Positions 1-7,451 of a DNA stretch of 64,000 bases are shown here, piece after piece (the stretch's first letter is position 1; each line of letters opens with the position of its first letter). The position numbers and the translations under genes were made by a program. The stretch comes from CAVVAE01 sp963746185 (GTDB taxonomy: Bacteria; Actinomycetota; Actinomycetes; Propionibacteriales; Nocardioidaceae). The stretch is from positions 186,001 through 250,000 of the forward strand of contig CAVVAE010000001.1 of assembly GCA_963746185.1 (NCBI GenBank), written 5' to 3'. A model generated the notes under the pieces. The model saw nothing but the letters and a program-made list of their open reading frames with translations. It was not told where the DNA came from and ran no database searches.

Positions 1-822
1 GGGTACGCCGACCTGCGCCAGATGCATGCGTGGAACACCGACTTCGTCCGCACGAGCCCAGTGGGCGCCGTCTACGAGAAGATGGCCGGCGACATCGATC
101 GTGCGCTGGACTTCATGAAGGCGATCGGCGCGGAGTCTGAGGAGCTGCACCGGGTCGCCTTCCACTCCAGTCACGAGGCGCTGATCCTCGAGTACGAACA
201 CGCGCTGACCCGGATCGACTCGCGCACTGGCCTGCCGTACGACGTCTCGGGCCACTTCCTCTGGGTCGGCGAACGAACCCGGCAGCTCGACGGTGCTCAT
301 GTGGAGTTCTTGTCGCGGGTGCGCAACCCGATCGGCGTCAAGCTCGGACCCACGACCACGACTGACCAGGCAGTCGCGCTCGCTGAGAAGCTGAATCCCG
401 GCAACGAGGCCGGGCGGCTGACGTTCATCACGCGGATGGGCGCGAGCAAGGTCCGCGACATGTTGCCCAACTTGGTCGAGAAGGTGACGGCATCGGGAGT
501 CACCGTGGGATGGGTCTGCGATCCGATGCACGGCAATACGTTCGAGACGTCGACCGGCTACAAGACCCGAAACTTCGACGACGTGATCGACGAGGTGCGT
601 GGCTTCTTCGAGGTGCACCACGGACTCGGCACGTGGCCCGGCGGACTTCACGTGGAGCTGACTGGCGGCGATGTCACCGAATGCCTGGGTGGGGGAGAAG
701 ACATCGTCGAAGCCGGGCTCACCCATCGGTATGAGTCGGTCTGCGATCCCCGGTTGAACCGCACCCAGTCCCTCGAGCTCGCGTTCCTCGTGGCCGAGAT
801 GTTGCGGGCCAGCCGCGACTGA
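1..822 (+). CDS. aroG: Class II 3-deoxy-D-arabino-heptulosonate 7-phosphate (DAHP) synthase, C-terminal part
   Basis: The reading frame is open from the first base, so the 5' part lies outside the window; 273 codons remain. The enzyme condenses phosphoenolpyruvate and erythrose 4-phosphate, the first step of the shikimate pathway, in the cytoplasm. Visible family motifs are DPMHGNTF, HVELTGGDVTECLGG and the C-terminal VCDPRLNRTQSLELAFLVAE. In the M. tuberculosis enzyme the His, Glu and Asp of these segments bind the metal (family knowledge). Its position next to pknL matches the mycobacterial order aroG-pknL. A threonine aldolase gene follows 33 bases later on the same strand and may be co-transcribed. 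Confidence 0.93.
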   Translation, partial: GYADLRQMHAWNTDFVRTSPVGAVYEKMAGDIDRALDFMKAIGAESEELHRVAFHSSHEALILEYEHALTRIDSRTGLPYDVSGHFLWVGERTRQLDGAHVEFLSRVRNPIGVKLGPTTTTDQAVALAEKLNPGNEAGRLTFITRMGASKVRDMLPNLVEKVTASGVTVGWVCDPMHGNTFETSTGYKTRNFDDVIDEVRGFFEVHHGLGTWPGGLHVELTGGDVTECLGGGEDIVEAGLTHRYESVCDPRLNRTQSLELAFLVAEMLRASRD

Positions 823-855
823 CGTGCCCCGGCCGTCGTACAGGAGAATCAGCGG

Positions 856-1854
856 ATGATTGACCTTCGTAGTGACACCGTGACGAGCCCGACCGACGCC
901 ATGCGCGCAGCGATGGTGTCAGCCGAGGTCGGAGACGACGTGTACGGCGAAGACCCGACGGTGCGGCATCTCGAAGAACGGGTCGCCGACATGTTCGGCT
1001 TTGAAGCTGCTCTCTTTACCGTGACCGGGTCGCTGGCGAACCTATTGGCGGTGCGCGGGCTTGTCGGTGTCGGCACTGAGGTGCTGTGCGAGTCGTCTGC
1101 TCACCTCGCCCGGGCTGAGCTCGGGGCGCACGGAGCTGTGACCGGGCTGACGATGCGCACCTGGACAGACCCTCGTGGGTACGTCGATCTTGACGCCATC
1201 GAGGCGATGATCGCCCCCGACCTCGGGCCGTTCTTCGTCACGACGGCGGCGGTGTCGGTCGAGAACACGCACAACTTCGCGGGTGGGCGCATCCAACCGC
1301 GCGATCGGTTGACCGGTTTGCGAGCACTCGCGGATCGTCACGGGATTGCCGTGCACCTCGACGGCGCGCGCATCTGGAACGCGCATGTCGCGACTGGCGT
1401 CGATTTCCGAGAACTCGCGGCCAACGTCGACACCCTCTCGGTGTGCCTCTCCAAAGGCTTGGGGGCGCCGATCGGTTCGTTGATGATGGCGTCGGCCGAT
1501 CAGGTCGCCGAGGCCCGGATCTGGCGCAAGCGGCTCGGTGGCGGGTGGCGTCAGGCTGGCGTGCTCGCGGCGGCGGGGCTTCACGCACTCGACCATCACA
1601 TCGACCGGCTCGTCGACGACCACGAGAACGCCCGGGTGATTGCCGAGGCAGCGGGAGTCGACCCTGCCGAGGTCGACACCAACATTGTGGTCATCCCGGT
1701 CGACGATGCACCGGCGATCGTGGCCCAGTGCCGAGAGGAGGGCGTGCTCGTCGGCGCGGTCGGCCCGCACGTCGTACGAGCCGTGACGCACCTCGACATC
1801 TCCGCGCAGGACGCCAAGACCGCTGCCGCCGTCCTCACCACCTGCCTCCCCTGA
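856..1854 (+). CDS. ltaE: Low-specificity L-threonine aldolase (PLP-dependent, beta-eliminating lyase family)
   Basis: 332 residues. It cleaves L-threonine or allo-threonine to glycine and acetaldehyde using pyridoxal phosphate. The N-terminus MIDLRSDTVTSPTDAMRAAM is the family hallmark. HLDGARIWNA holds the Asp that contacts the cofactor nitrogen, and SVCLSKGLGAPIGS holds the Schiff-base lysine, near residue 200. The start is supported by a CAGGAG ribosome site (841-846) 9 bases before the ATG. The gene ends shortly before a long double palindrome and converges with the EamA transporter gene. Confidence 0.93.
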   Translation: MIDLRSDTVTSPTDAMRAAMVSAEVGDDVYGEDPTVRHLEERVADMFGFEAALFTVTGSLANLLAVRGLVGVGTEVLCESSAHLARAELGAHGAVTGLTMRTWTDPRGYVDLDAIEAMIAPDLGPFFVTTAAVSVENTHNFAGGRIQPRDRLTGLRALADRHGIAVHLDGARIWNAHVATGVDFRELAANVDTLSVCLSKGLGAPIGSLMMASADQVAEARIWRKRLGGGWRQAGVLAAAGLHALDHHIDRLVDDHENARVIAEAAGVDPAEVDTNIVVIPVDDAPAIVAQCREEGVLVGAVGPHVVRAVTHLDISAQDAKTAAAVLTTCLP

Positions 1855-1865
1855 CCCCCTCGCGG

Positions 1866-1911
1866 GGTTTGCCTTGTTAACAAGCCAAACGGCTTGTTAA
1901 CAAGGCAAACC
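1866..1911. repeat. Perfect inverted repeat, two 21-base arms each holding the palindrome CTTGTTAACAAG
   Basis: Left arm 1866-1886 and right arm 1891-1911 are exact reverse complements around a 4-base loop. Within each arm CTTGTTAACAAG (1873-1884, 1893-1904) is itself a perfect palindrome; the two centres are exactly 20 bases apart, two DNA turns. A related GGGTTTGCC follows at 1927-1935. It lies between convergent genes, so a two-way terminator fits. No T-run follows, and the nested symmetry also suits a tandem site for a dimeric protein. Confidence 0.85.
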
Positions 1912-2012
1912 TGCCTTGCAGACTGTGGGTTTGCCTCCACGGGGCGGTGATGTCCCAGTCCGTGGACGTCGCAGACACTGACGGCGCGGCAGTACGACGG
2001 CACGTCTGTCGG

Positions 2013-2903
2013 TCAGACTGCGATGTGCGTGACTTCTCCCTCGACTTTTCGGCCCGGTGTGAGCTCGACCAGGTACATCGCCACGAGGACGAAGCCGCCT
2101 CCGACGACCATTCTCGCTGTCAGGTCCTCACCGCCGAAGAGCACGGCGAAGAACGCCGCGAACACCGGCTCCATGGTCATGATGATCGCGACCCGGGTCG
2201 GCGCGAGATGGGCCTGAGCCCACGTCTGGAGCAGCATCGCTGCGGCGGCGGCGACCAAGGCCATGTAGATAAGCGACAACCAGCCGGAGCGAGTGTCGGG
2301 CGCACCGATCCCGTTGGGAGCGCTGACCGCCGTGCAGACGACGGCGATCACCACCGTCTGCATCACGGCCAAGCCAACGGCGTTCGACGTGGTCGACCAC
2401 TGTCCAAGCCCCACGATGTGCAAGGCATAGAGCAGTGCGGAGCAGAAGATCACGATGACGCCGTACGACACCGACAAGCCTTGCAGGGAAAGAAAGCCGA
2501 GTCCCACCGTGGCCAACAACACCGCGATCCAGACCATCTTGCCGATCTTCTCCCGAAACAGCAGCGCACCGAAGATCGGCGTCGCGACGACGTACATGCC
2601 GGTCACGAAGCCCGAGACGCTGGCAGGCGTGTGCTCGAGGCCAGTCGTCTGAAGCACCTGCGCCACGCCGTACACCGCGCCGAGCACCACGCTGTGCTTC
2701 ACGTCATCGCGAGAGAGTCGTCGGACCTGCTTGTGCGCGACGGCGAGCAAAGCGGCAGCGGCTATCGCGAACCGAATGGAGAGGAAGTCGACTACCGAGA
2801 CCTCGTGGAGGAGGTCCTTGATCAAGAAGAACGTCGAGCCCCAGGTGGCCGTAACGCCGAGCAATGCCAAGGTGGGCAAGGATCTCGCCAGCCGGCTAGT
2901 CAC
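2013..2903 (-). CDS. EamA/RhaT-family (DMT superfamily) membrane transporter
   Basis: 296 residues, almost entirely hydrophobic, with about ten predicted membrane segments arranged as two EamA repeats. The first repeat starts LALLGVTATWGSTFFLIKDLL, the typical opening of this family, and the second repeat is rich in small residues. Members export amino acids, nucleotides or other metabolites; the substrate here cannot be read from sequence. The GTG start at 2903 has no ribosome site. A TAGAGT hexamer sits exactly 6 bases before it, which points to a leaderless transcript. It is convergent with the threonine aldolase gene and lies beside a run of 22-base direct repeats. Confidence 0.88.
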   Translation of the reverse strand: MTSRLARSLPTLALLGVTATWGSTFFLIKDLLHEVSVVDFLSIRFAIAAAALLAVAHKQVRRLSRDDVKHSVVLGAVYGVAQVLQTTGLEHTPASVSGFVTGMYVVATPIFGALLFREKIGKMVWIAVLLATVGLGFLSLQGLSVSYGVIVIFCSALLYALHIVGLGQWSTTSNAVGLAVMQTVVIAVVCTAVSAPNGIGAPDTRSGWLSLIYMALVAAAAAMLLQTWAQAHLAPTRVAIIMTMEPVFAAFFAVLFGGEDLTARMVVGGGFVLVAMYLVELTPGRKVEGEVTHIAV

Positions 2904-2909
2904 CGGACA

Positions 2910-2915
2910 ACTCTA
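2910..2915 (-). promoter_or_regulatory. -10 element TAGAGT of a leaderless promoter for the EamA gene
   Basis: On the minus strand TAGAGT is followed by 6 bases and then the GTG start. Transcription would begin at or next to the start codon. No convincing -35 hexamer is visible. Confidence 0.6.
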
Positions 2916-2958
2916 GGGCCGGGTTGGCACGAGCCGACGGCGGTTTCGACGCTCACAA

Positions 2959-3046
2959 CTTGGCCACTCGACCGTAAGAAGGTGGCCGCTCGACGGTGAG
3001 AAGGTGGCCGCTCGACGGTGAGAAGGTGGCCGCTCAACCGGGTTGG
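2959..3046. repeat. Four direct repeats of a 22-base unit
   Basis: Copies start at 2959, 2981, 3003 and 3025. The core unit is GGTGGCCGCTCGACGGTGAG plus AA. The middle two copies are identical, the first is diverged (CTTGGCCACTCGACCGTAAG), and the last shares only its first 13 bases. The array fills the space between the kinase stop codon and the EamA promoter. There are no spacers, so it is not a CRISPR array; it may be a minisatellite-like array or a clustered binding site. Confidence 0.85.
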
Positions 3047-3047
3047 G

Positions 3048-5171
3048 TTAGACGACTTCGATGGTGACCTTCGAACCGAAGGGGGCCATGTCTTCGCTTC
3101 CCGGGCTCTGACCCACCACGAAGCCGAGCCCGAAGTACGGCTCGTTGTGTACCACCTTGACCTCGAACCCGGCCTCGGTCAGCGCGTCCTCCGCGTCATT
3201 GACCCCGAAGGAGTTGACGTCCGGAACCTCGACGAGGTGCGGGCCGAGGCTGACGACGAGGCGAATCGAGTCACCGGCAAAACCGTTCCCATGCCGAGGG
3301 GTCTGCTTCAGCACGACCCCAGCCTCGACGTCGTCGTTGTAGCGCTCGACACGCTTGATCGAGAACCCGGCGTCGGCCAGTTCGCTCTCGGCGGTGTCAG
3401 CGTCCTTGCCGACGTAGTCCGTGATGGAGATCGGGCGCGGCCCGCGGCTGACCACCAGGTGCACGGGGTCGGAACGCTTGAGCTCGGTGCCCGCCTTCGG
3501 CGAAAAGCTGATCACGTCGCCCTCGGCGACACTCTCGCTCCACACCCGCCTCGGTTTGGCGACCGTGAGCGTGGCGCCCGTGATGGCCTTGATCGCCTCG
3601 GACTCGCTCATCCCCTCGAGGTCGGGCACGTTGTGTCGTTCAGGCCCCTTGGAGATGACGGCCTCGACGGTTCCGCCTTTGACGACGTTGTCACCCGCGT
3701 CGGGTTCGGTGGAGACAACGTGGCCGGGTGGGATCTGCTCGGAGTACGACGCCGACGCCACCTCGAACGACAGGCCGGCCTCCTCGATCGTGTCACGCGC
3801 CTCGCTCTGGCTCAGCGTGATCACGTCAGGAGTGGACTTGAAGCGCCCGACGCCGTACCACCAGCCTCCAGCGGCGGCGCCAATCGCCAGGAGCAGCACC
3901 ACGATGAACGCGATCCAGCCGCCCTTCTTGCGCTTCGGCCTGCGGGGTGGCCCCGTCGAGGGCAACCCGGCTGGAGGGCCAGCGACTCCAACCGCTCGCG
4001 GGTCAGGCGTGGGGGACTCAAGTGTGTCGTGCCCGTCGAGACCATCGAGCCGGCGAGTGGGGCCGACGATCAAGGTGTGGTCAGTGCCCGGCGCCGGCAC
4101 GAACTGGGGACCGGGGTGCAGGCCGTTGTCGCCGAAGTCGTCGTACGCCGCGAAGTCGAAGACCTCGTCGCCGGGTGGCGAAGCGGTCGAGCTGTCCCGC
4201 TCCACGTCGTCGAAGAGACCGTCGGGCGGGTCGAACTCGAGCTCGGGATCCGCGACGATCGCCACCGTCGGAGTGAGGTCGTCCGTGAGTTCCTGGTCGT
4301 CGAGCACACCGTTGTCGAGCGCGTGCCGCACACGCCGGAGCTGCCGCAGCATCACGTGCGCATCGGCGGGACGCAGGTCGCGCTGGCGTGCCGTAGCACG
4401 CGCGACGAGAGCGTCAAGGTAGGGCGGGATGCCGTCGATCACGGACGACGGAGAGGGTACGTCGTCGTGAACGTGCTTGTAGGCCACCTGGATCGGGCTG
4501 TCACCCCTGTGCGGCTTGACTCCGGTCAGCATCTCGAACAGCAGCACACCGAGTGAGTAGATGTCAGACCGCGCGTCGGCTGTGCCGTCGGTAACGAGCT
4601 CAGGCGGGAGATAGGAGACCGTACCCATCAGGACGCCACCCGTGGCGGTCGCCGTCGTGGCCGAGCTGATAGCCCGCGCCAACCCGAAGTCGGCCACCTT
4701 GACCTGGCCTCGCGGGTTGATGAGCACGTTTTCGGGTTTGACGTCTCGGTGGATGATGCCTGACTCGTGAGCAGCCGCGATCGCCTTGAGGATCTCCTCG
4801 AGCAACGAGAGGGCTCGCTGCGGTGGCAATGGCGCTTCTTCGCGGAGGACGTCGCGCAGGGTATGACGTCCGGCGACGTACTCCATCGCGAGGAAGAGCG
4901 TGCCGTGGTCGTCACCCTGGTCGTACACCGCGACCACGTTCGGGTGCGTCAGCTTGGCAGAAGCCCGCGCCTCCCGAACGAAACGCTGGCTGAACTCCTC
5001 GTCGTCGGCGAGGGCGTGCTGCATGACCTTGATCGCCACGACCCGGTCGAGGCGCAGGTCGGTCGCTTCGTAGACCGTGGCCATGCCGCCGCGCGCGATC
5101 TTCTCGCCCACGCGGTAGCGCCCGTCGAGCAGCTGCCCGACGAGCGGATCGGTGGTCGCGGACCTGTCCAC
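3048..5171 (-). CDS. pknL: PknL/PknB-type serine/threonine protein kinase with four extracellular PASTA domains
   Basis: 707 residues. The N-terminal cytoplasmic kinase has the glycine loop ARGGMATVYEA with catalytic Lys48, the HRDVKPEN loop with Asp143, and DFG at 161-163. An acidic, proline-rich juxtamembrane region is followed by one membrane segment (WIAFIVVLLLAIGAAAG, about 420-440). Four PASTA domains end the protein; PASTA domains bind muropeptides or lipid II in related kinases. Gene order (aroG, kinase, divergent Rv2175c-like gene) identifies it as the PknL orthologue. M. tuberculosis PknL lacks PASTA domains whereas the corynebacterial one has them (recalled, not checked). Role by inference: coupling cell wall state to phosphorylation. 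The GTG start lies 7 bases after a TAGACT hexamer. Confidence 0.93.
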   Translation of the reverse strand: MDRSATTDPLVGQLLDGRYRVGEKIARGGMATVYEATDLRLDRVVAIKVMQHALADDEEFSQRFVREARASAKLTHPNVVAVYDQGDDHGTLFLAMEYVAGRHTLRDVLREEAPLPPQRALSLLEEILKAIAAAHESGIIHRDVKPENVLINPRGQVKVADFGLARAISSATTATATGGVLMGTVSYLPPELVTDGTADARSDIYSLGVLLFEMLTGVKPHRGDSPIQVAYKHVHDDVPSPSSVIDGIPPYLDALVARATARQRDLRPADAHVMLRQLRRVRHALDNGVLDDQELTDDLTPTVAIVADPELEFDPPDGLFDDVERDSSTASPPGDEVFDFAAYDDFGDNGLHPGPQFVPAPGTDHTLIVGPTRRLDGLDGHDTLESPTPDPRAVGVAGPPAGLPSTGPPRRPKRKKGGWIAFIVVLLLAIGAAAGGWWYGVGRFKSTPDVITLSQSEARDTIEEAGLSFEVASASYSEQIPPGHVVSTEPDAGDNVVKGGTVEAVISKGPERHNVPDLEGMSESEAIKAITGATLTVAKPRRVWSESVAEGDVISFSPKAGTELKRSDPVHLVVSRGPRPISITDYVGKDADTAESELADAGFSIKRVERYNDDVEAGVVLKQTPRHGNGFAGDSIRLVVSLGPHLVEVPDVNSFGVNDAEDALTEAGFEVKVVHNEPYFGLGFVVGQSPGSEDMAPFGSKVTIEVV

Positions 5172-5178
5172 TCCGCAG

Positions 5179-5184
5179 AGTCTA
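5179..5184 (-). promoter_or_regulatory. -10 element TAGACT of a leaderless promoter for pknL
   Basis: TAGACT on the minus strand is 7 bases before the GTG of the kinase gene, and no ribosome site lies between. The -35 region is weak. Confidence 0.6.
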
Positions 5185-5316
5185 CGGATTGCCCGAGCGC
5201 TGCCTGGTTAGCCTCGCCGCACCAGCCGTACGGCCACGGTACGGCGACCAGCCGACAGTCGCGCCAGACTCACCGCCGGGAGATGGCGCGCGGAGCAGCC
5301 GTGGCAGGCTAGGGCG

Positions 5317-5670
5317 GTGGCCATCGACCTCAACGCCCTCGTCCCCGCCTGGCTGACCCTGCAGGAGACCGCTGACCAGCTCGGCGTCAGCCCGAGCCGG
5401 GTGCGGCAGTTTGCCCGCGAGCGGCAGCTCGCGGTGGTCAGGCTGCCCGAGAACCGGGAGGCGGTGGTGCCTGCGGAGTTCGTCCAGGACGGCACGATCG
5501 TGAAAGGCCTCGGCGGCACGCTGATCCTGCTCGGCGACCGCGGGCTGAGTGACGAGGAGTCCATCGAGTGGCTCTTCACCGCCGATGACTCGCTGCCCGG
5601 TCGCCCCATCGATGCACTCCGCGAGGACCGCGGCAAGGAGGTCCGGCGGCGTGCGCAGGTCATCGTCTGA
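5317..5670 (+). CDS. Rv2175c-like winged-helix DNA-binding protein
   Basis: 117 residues. The N-terminal half, WLTLQETADQLGVSPSRVRQFARERQLAV, is a helix-turn-helix of the kind found in excisionase/MerR-like proteins. The C-terminal half (about 60-117) matches the domain that follows the winged helix in Rv2175c, including a conserved SDEESIEWLF segment. In M. tuberculosis, Rv2175c binds DNA and is a PknL substrate (established). The gene is divergent from pknL, 145 bases away, as in mycobacteria, so it is probably the kinase's dedicated target. The start used is the GTG at 5317; no strong ribosome site is visible. Confidence 0.85.
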   Translation: MAIDLNALVPAWLTLQETADQLGVSPSRVRQFARERQLAVVRLPENREAVVPAEFVQDGTIVKGLGGTLILLGDRGLSDEESIEWLFTADDSLPGRPIDALREDRGKEVRRRAQVIV

Positions 5671-5686
5671 CTCCGCACGCCGACGA

Positions 5687-5692
5687 TAGGAT
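5687..5692 (+). promoter_or_regulatory. Candidate -10 element TAGGAT for the small ORF/barstar pair
   Basis: TAGGAT lies 25 bases before the ATG of the 18-codon ORF and would give a short leader containing its purine-rich ribosome site. The -35 region is unconvincing. Confidence 0.4.
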
Positions 5693-5717
5693 CAGCAGGA
5701 AGGCGAGGGGGATCACC

Positions 5718-5774
5718 ATGCACAGCTGTGACACCACAGCCTCCAACGAGTACCGCACGAGGATCGCGCGATGA
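5718..5774 (+). CDS. Small ORF of 18 codons coupled to the barstar gene
   Basis: Encodes MHSCDTTASNEYRTRIAR and stops at TGA 5772-5774, overlapping the barstar start in an ATGA junction at 5771-5774. A strong purine-rich ribosome site (AGGAAGGCGAGGGGG, 5697-5711) precedes its ATG, while barstar has no obvious site of its own. That arrangement implies barstar is translated by coupling to this ORF. It has no membrane segment and no run of a single amino acid that would mark a classical attenuator. It may be a functional microprotein or only a translation-loading leader. Confidence 0.6.
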   Translation: MHSCDTTASNEYRTRIAR

Positions 5775-6217
5775 GTGGACTAGCAAAGCTGCTGGCCGGA
5801 CACACCGCGCCAGGCGTCTATCACTGGACCACCGCGACCGGCACCAAAGACGTCCAGCACGCGGTCGAGCACGCCGGCTGGCGGTTCGTGTGCCTCGACA
5901 CCTGGGCCGCCGAAGGGAAGAGCGCCTTTCTCGACGCCTGTGAAGAGGCGTTCGCGTTCCCTGACTGGGTCGCCCACAACTTCGACGCCCTGACCAGTGC
6001 GCTGAGCGACGTTCGAGCCCCCGAAGACGGAGGGGTCGTCGTGTTGTGGGAGGGCTGGGCGCCGCTGGCTCGAGCAGAGCGCCGGGTCTTCGACGTGGCG
6101 GTCAATGTGTTTGCCGACCGGGTCGACCTGGAGCGAGCCGGCCCGTTTGCGGTCTTGCTGCGCGGGCCAGGCCCCGACGACGTACAACTGCCCGAACTCG
6201 ACCCGCACCACTTCTGA
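5771..6217 (+). CDS. Barstar-family protein (putative RNase inhibitor)
   Basis: 148 residues. The middle holds the barstar fold signature: a helix ending FPDWVAHNFDALTSALSDV, equivalent to the segment by which Bacillus barstar plugs the barnase active site, followed by the hydrophobic strand GGVVVLWEGW. No barnase-like RNase gene lies next to it in the window. Many actinobacteria carry such orphan barstars near idsA or pknL, and their partners are mostly unknown. It overlaps an upstream 18-codon ORF by ATGA and converges with the polyprenyl synthase gene. Confidence 0.85.
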   Translation: MSGLAKLLAGHTAPGVYHWTTATGTKDVQHAVEHAGWRFVCLDTWAAEGKSAFLDACEEAFAFPDWVAHNFDALTSALSDVRAPEDGGVVVLWEGWAPLARAERRVFDVAVNVFADRVDLERAGPFAVLLRGPGPDDVQLPELDPHHF

Positions 6218-6222
6218 CGCTT

Positions 6223-6243
6223 GCGCGCGACTAGTGCGCGCGC
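6223..6243. terminator. GC-rich hairpin between barstar and polyprenyl synthase genes
   Basis: GCGCGC arms flank ACTAGT in the 13-base gap between convergent genes and run into the synthase stop codon. A two-way terminator is plausible, although no T-run is present. Confidence 0.45.
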
Positions 6244-7322
6244 TGGGTGGCACGGCCGGTGAGCACCTCGAGCGCCGTACGCGCCTCGGTGTCCTCGAGC
6301 GGTGCATGCACGAGCGCGGACAGCGCCGCAGTCGTGAGCTCGCCGATCACGGTCTCGACATTCGCAAGCGCACCGGTCTCTCGCAAAACCCCTTGTACGG
6401 CAGCGATTCCGGCCTCATCGACGTGGTTGTTTCCGACGTTCTTGCTGAGCACGGCATGTTGCCCAGGACTCGCCTTGTCGAAGGCCCGCGCGATCAGCAG
6501 CGTGCGTTTGCCTTCCCGGATGTCATCTCCGGTGGGCTTGCCCGTCACGCTGCTCTCACCGAAGACGCCGAGGATGTCGTCGCGCAGCTGAAACGCCTCA
6601 CCCAGCGGAATGCCGTACGACGAGAGGGCAGCGAGCAGTCGCGGGTTGTCCTTGAAGAGTGCCGCGCCGAACTGGAGTGGCCGCTCGACGGTGTACTTCG
6701 CCGACTTGTAGCGGACGACACGCATCGCGTCGGCGGCGCTGCTCCGCGTATGCGTCTGGGTGAGCACGTCGAGGTATTGGCCGGCCACGACTTCGGTGCG
6801 CAGCTTGTCGAAATAGGTGCGCCCCCGTGCGAGGTCCTTGGGCTTGACGTCGCTCTGCGCGAGCAGCTCGTCAGACCAGGAGAGCAACAGGTCGCCTAGC
6901 AGGATCGCCGCGCTGCGGCCGAAGCGGTCAGCTCGGAGCACCGTCGCGTCTTCATCGCGCCGCTCACTCGTGAACACGTGATGGGCGGCCGGCTCGCCCC
7001 GTCGCATCGCCGAGTCGTCCATCACGTCGTCGTGGACCAGGGCGCTCGCATGGACGAGCTCGATCGCGCTCACCGCGGGGATGATCCCGTCGGCCTTCGC
7101 CGCGGGTCCGCCTGCCGCTCGCCAGCCCCAATAGGCAAAGGCGGGACGCAGTCTCTTGCCACCGCCCACAGCTCGACGTGCGGCGTTGAGCAGCGGCGTG
7201 ACTTCGGCACCGAGCGGTGACAACGCGTGCTGCTTCTTGTCGATGAACTGGTCGAGAACCGCTGCTACTTGGCCACGGAACTCTGCGGTGACGGGCTCGA
7301 CAGCAGGCGGGGAGTCAGACAC
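6231..7322 (-). CDS. idsA: Trans-isoprenyl diphosphate synthase (geranylgeranyl/polyprenyl type, IdsA-like)
   Basis: 363 residues. It elongates allylic diphosphates with isopentenyl diphosphate. The first aspartate-rich motif is in ALVHDDVMDDSAMRRG and the second in FQLRDDILGVFGE; both bind magnesium-diphosphate. Product length cannot be fixed from sequence; the bulky residues before the first motif are not diagnostic to me. The position beside metF, the Rv2175c-like gene and pknL equals that of idsA2 (Rv2173) in mycobacteria. Its product could feed the CrtI-like oxidoreductase encoded 1 kb further on, or quinone synthesis. GTG start 7 bases after TAGGCT, with no ribosome site. Confidence 0.92.
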   Translation of the reverse strand: MSDSPPAVEPVTAEFRGQVAAVLDQFIDKKQHALSPLGAEVTPLLNAARRAVGGGKRLRPAFAYWGWRAAGGPAAKADGIIPAVSAIELVHASALVHDDVMDDSAMRRGEPAAHHVFTSERRDEDATVLRADRFGRSAAILLGDLLLSWSDELLAQSDVKPKDLARGRTYFDKLRTEVVAGQYLDVLTQTHTRSSAADAMRVVRYKSAKYTVERPLQFGAALFKDNPRLLAALSSYGIPLGEAFQLRDDILGVFGESSVTGKPTGDDIREGKRTLLIARAFDKASPGQHAVLSKNVGNNHVDEAGIAAVQGVLRETGALANVETVIGELTTAALSALVHAPLEDTEARTALEVLTGRATQRAH

Positions 7323-7329
7323 TCTTGGC

Positions 7330-7335
7330 AGCCTA
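7330..7335 (-). promoter_or_regulatory. -10 element TAGGCT of a leaderless promoter for idsA
   Basis: TAGGCT on the minus strand, then 7 bases, then GTG. No ribosome site is present in the 7 bases. Confidence 0.6.
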
Positions 7336-7439
7336 CCTGGGCGTCCAGCGCCGCTCGGGGCGGTGCTGATGAGCGCCGGTGGCCTCCGAGCGACATCCGC
7401 GAAGTGGACCTGATCAACGGCCTTGCCCGGCTCGATCTC

Positions 7440-7445
7440 TACTGT
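7440..7445 (+). promoter_or_regulatory. -10 element TACTGT of a leaderless promoter for metF
   Basis: TACTGT is 6 bases before the ATG at 7452. The divergent idsA promoter is about 105 bases away. Confidence 0.5.
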
Positions 7446-7451
7446 TGACCC

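Noticed and set aside
1947..2999. Long plus-strand open frame opposite the EamA gene (350 codons)
   Set aside because: Composition is His/Arg/Asp-rich as expected for antisense of a membrane protein gene; the minus-strand protein has clear EamA features.
2959..3046. CRISPR array
   Set aside because: Units abut without spacers, and no cas genes are present.
3018..4556. Long plus-strand open frame opposite pknL (512 codons)
   Set aside because: Antisense shadow of a GC-rich gene; the minus strand encodes an intact kinase with PASTA domains.
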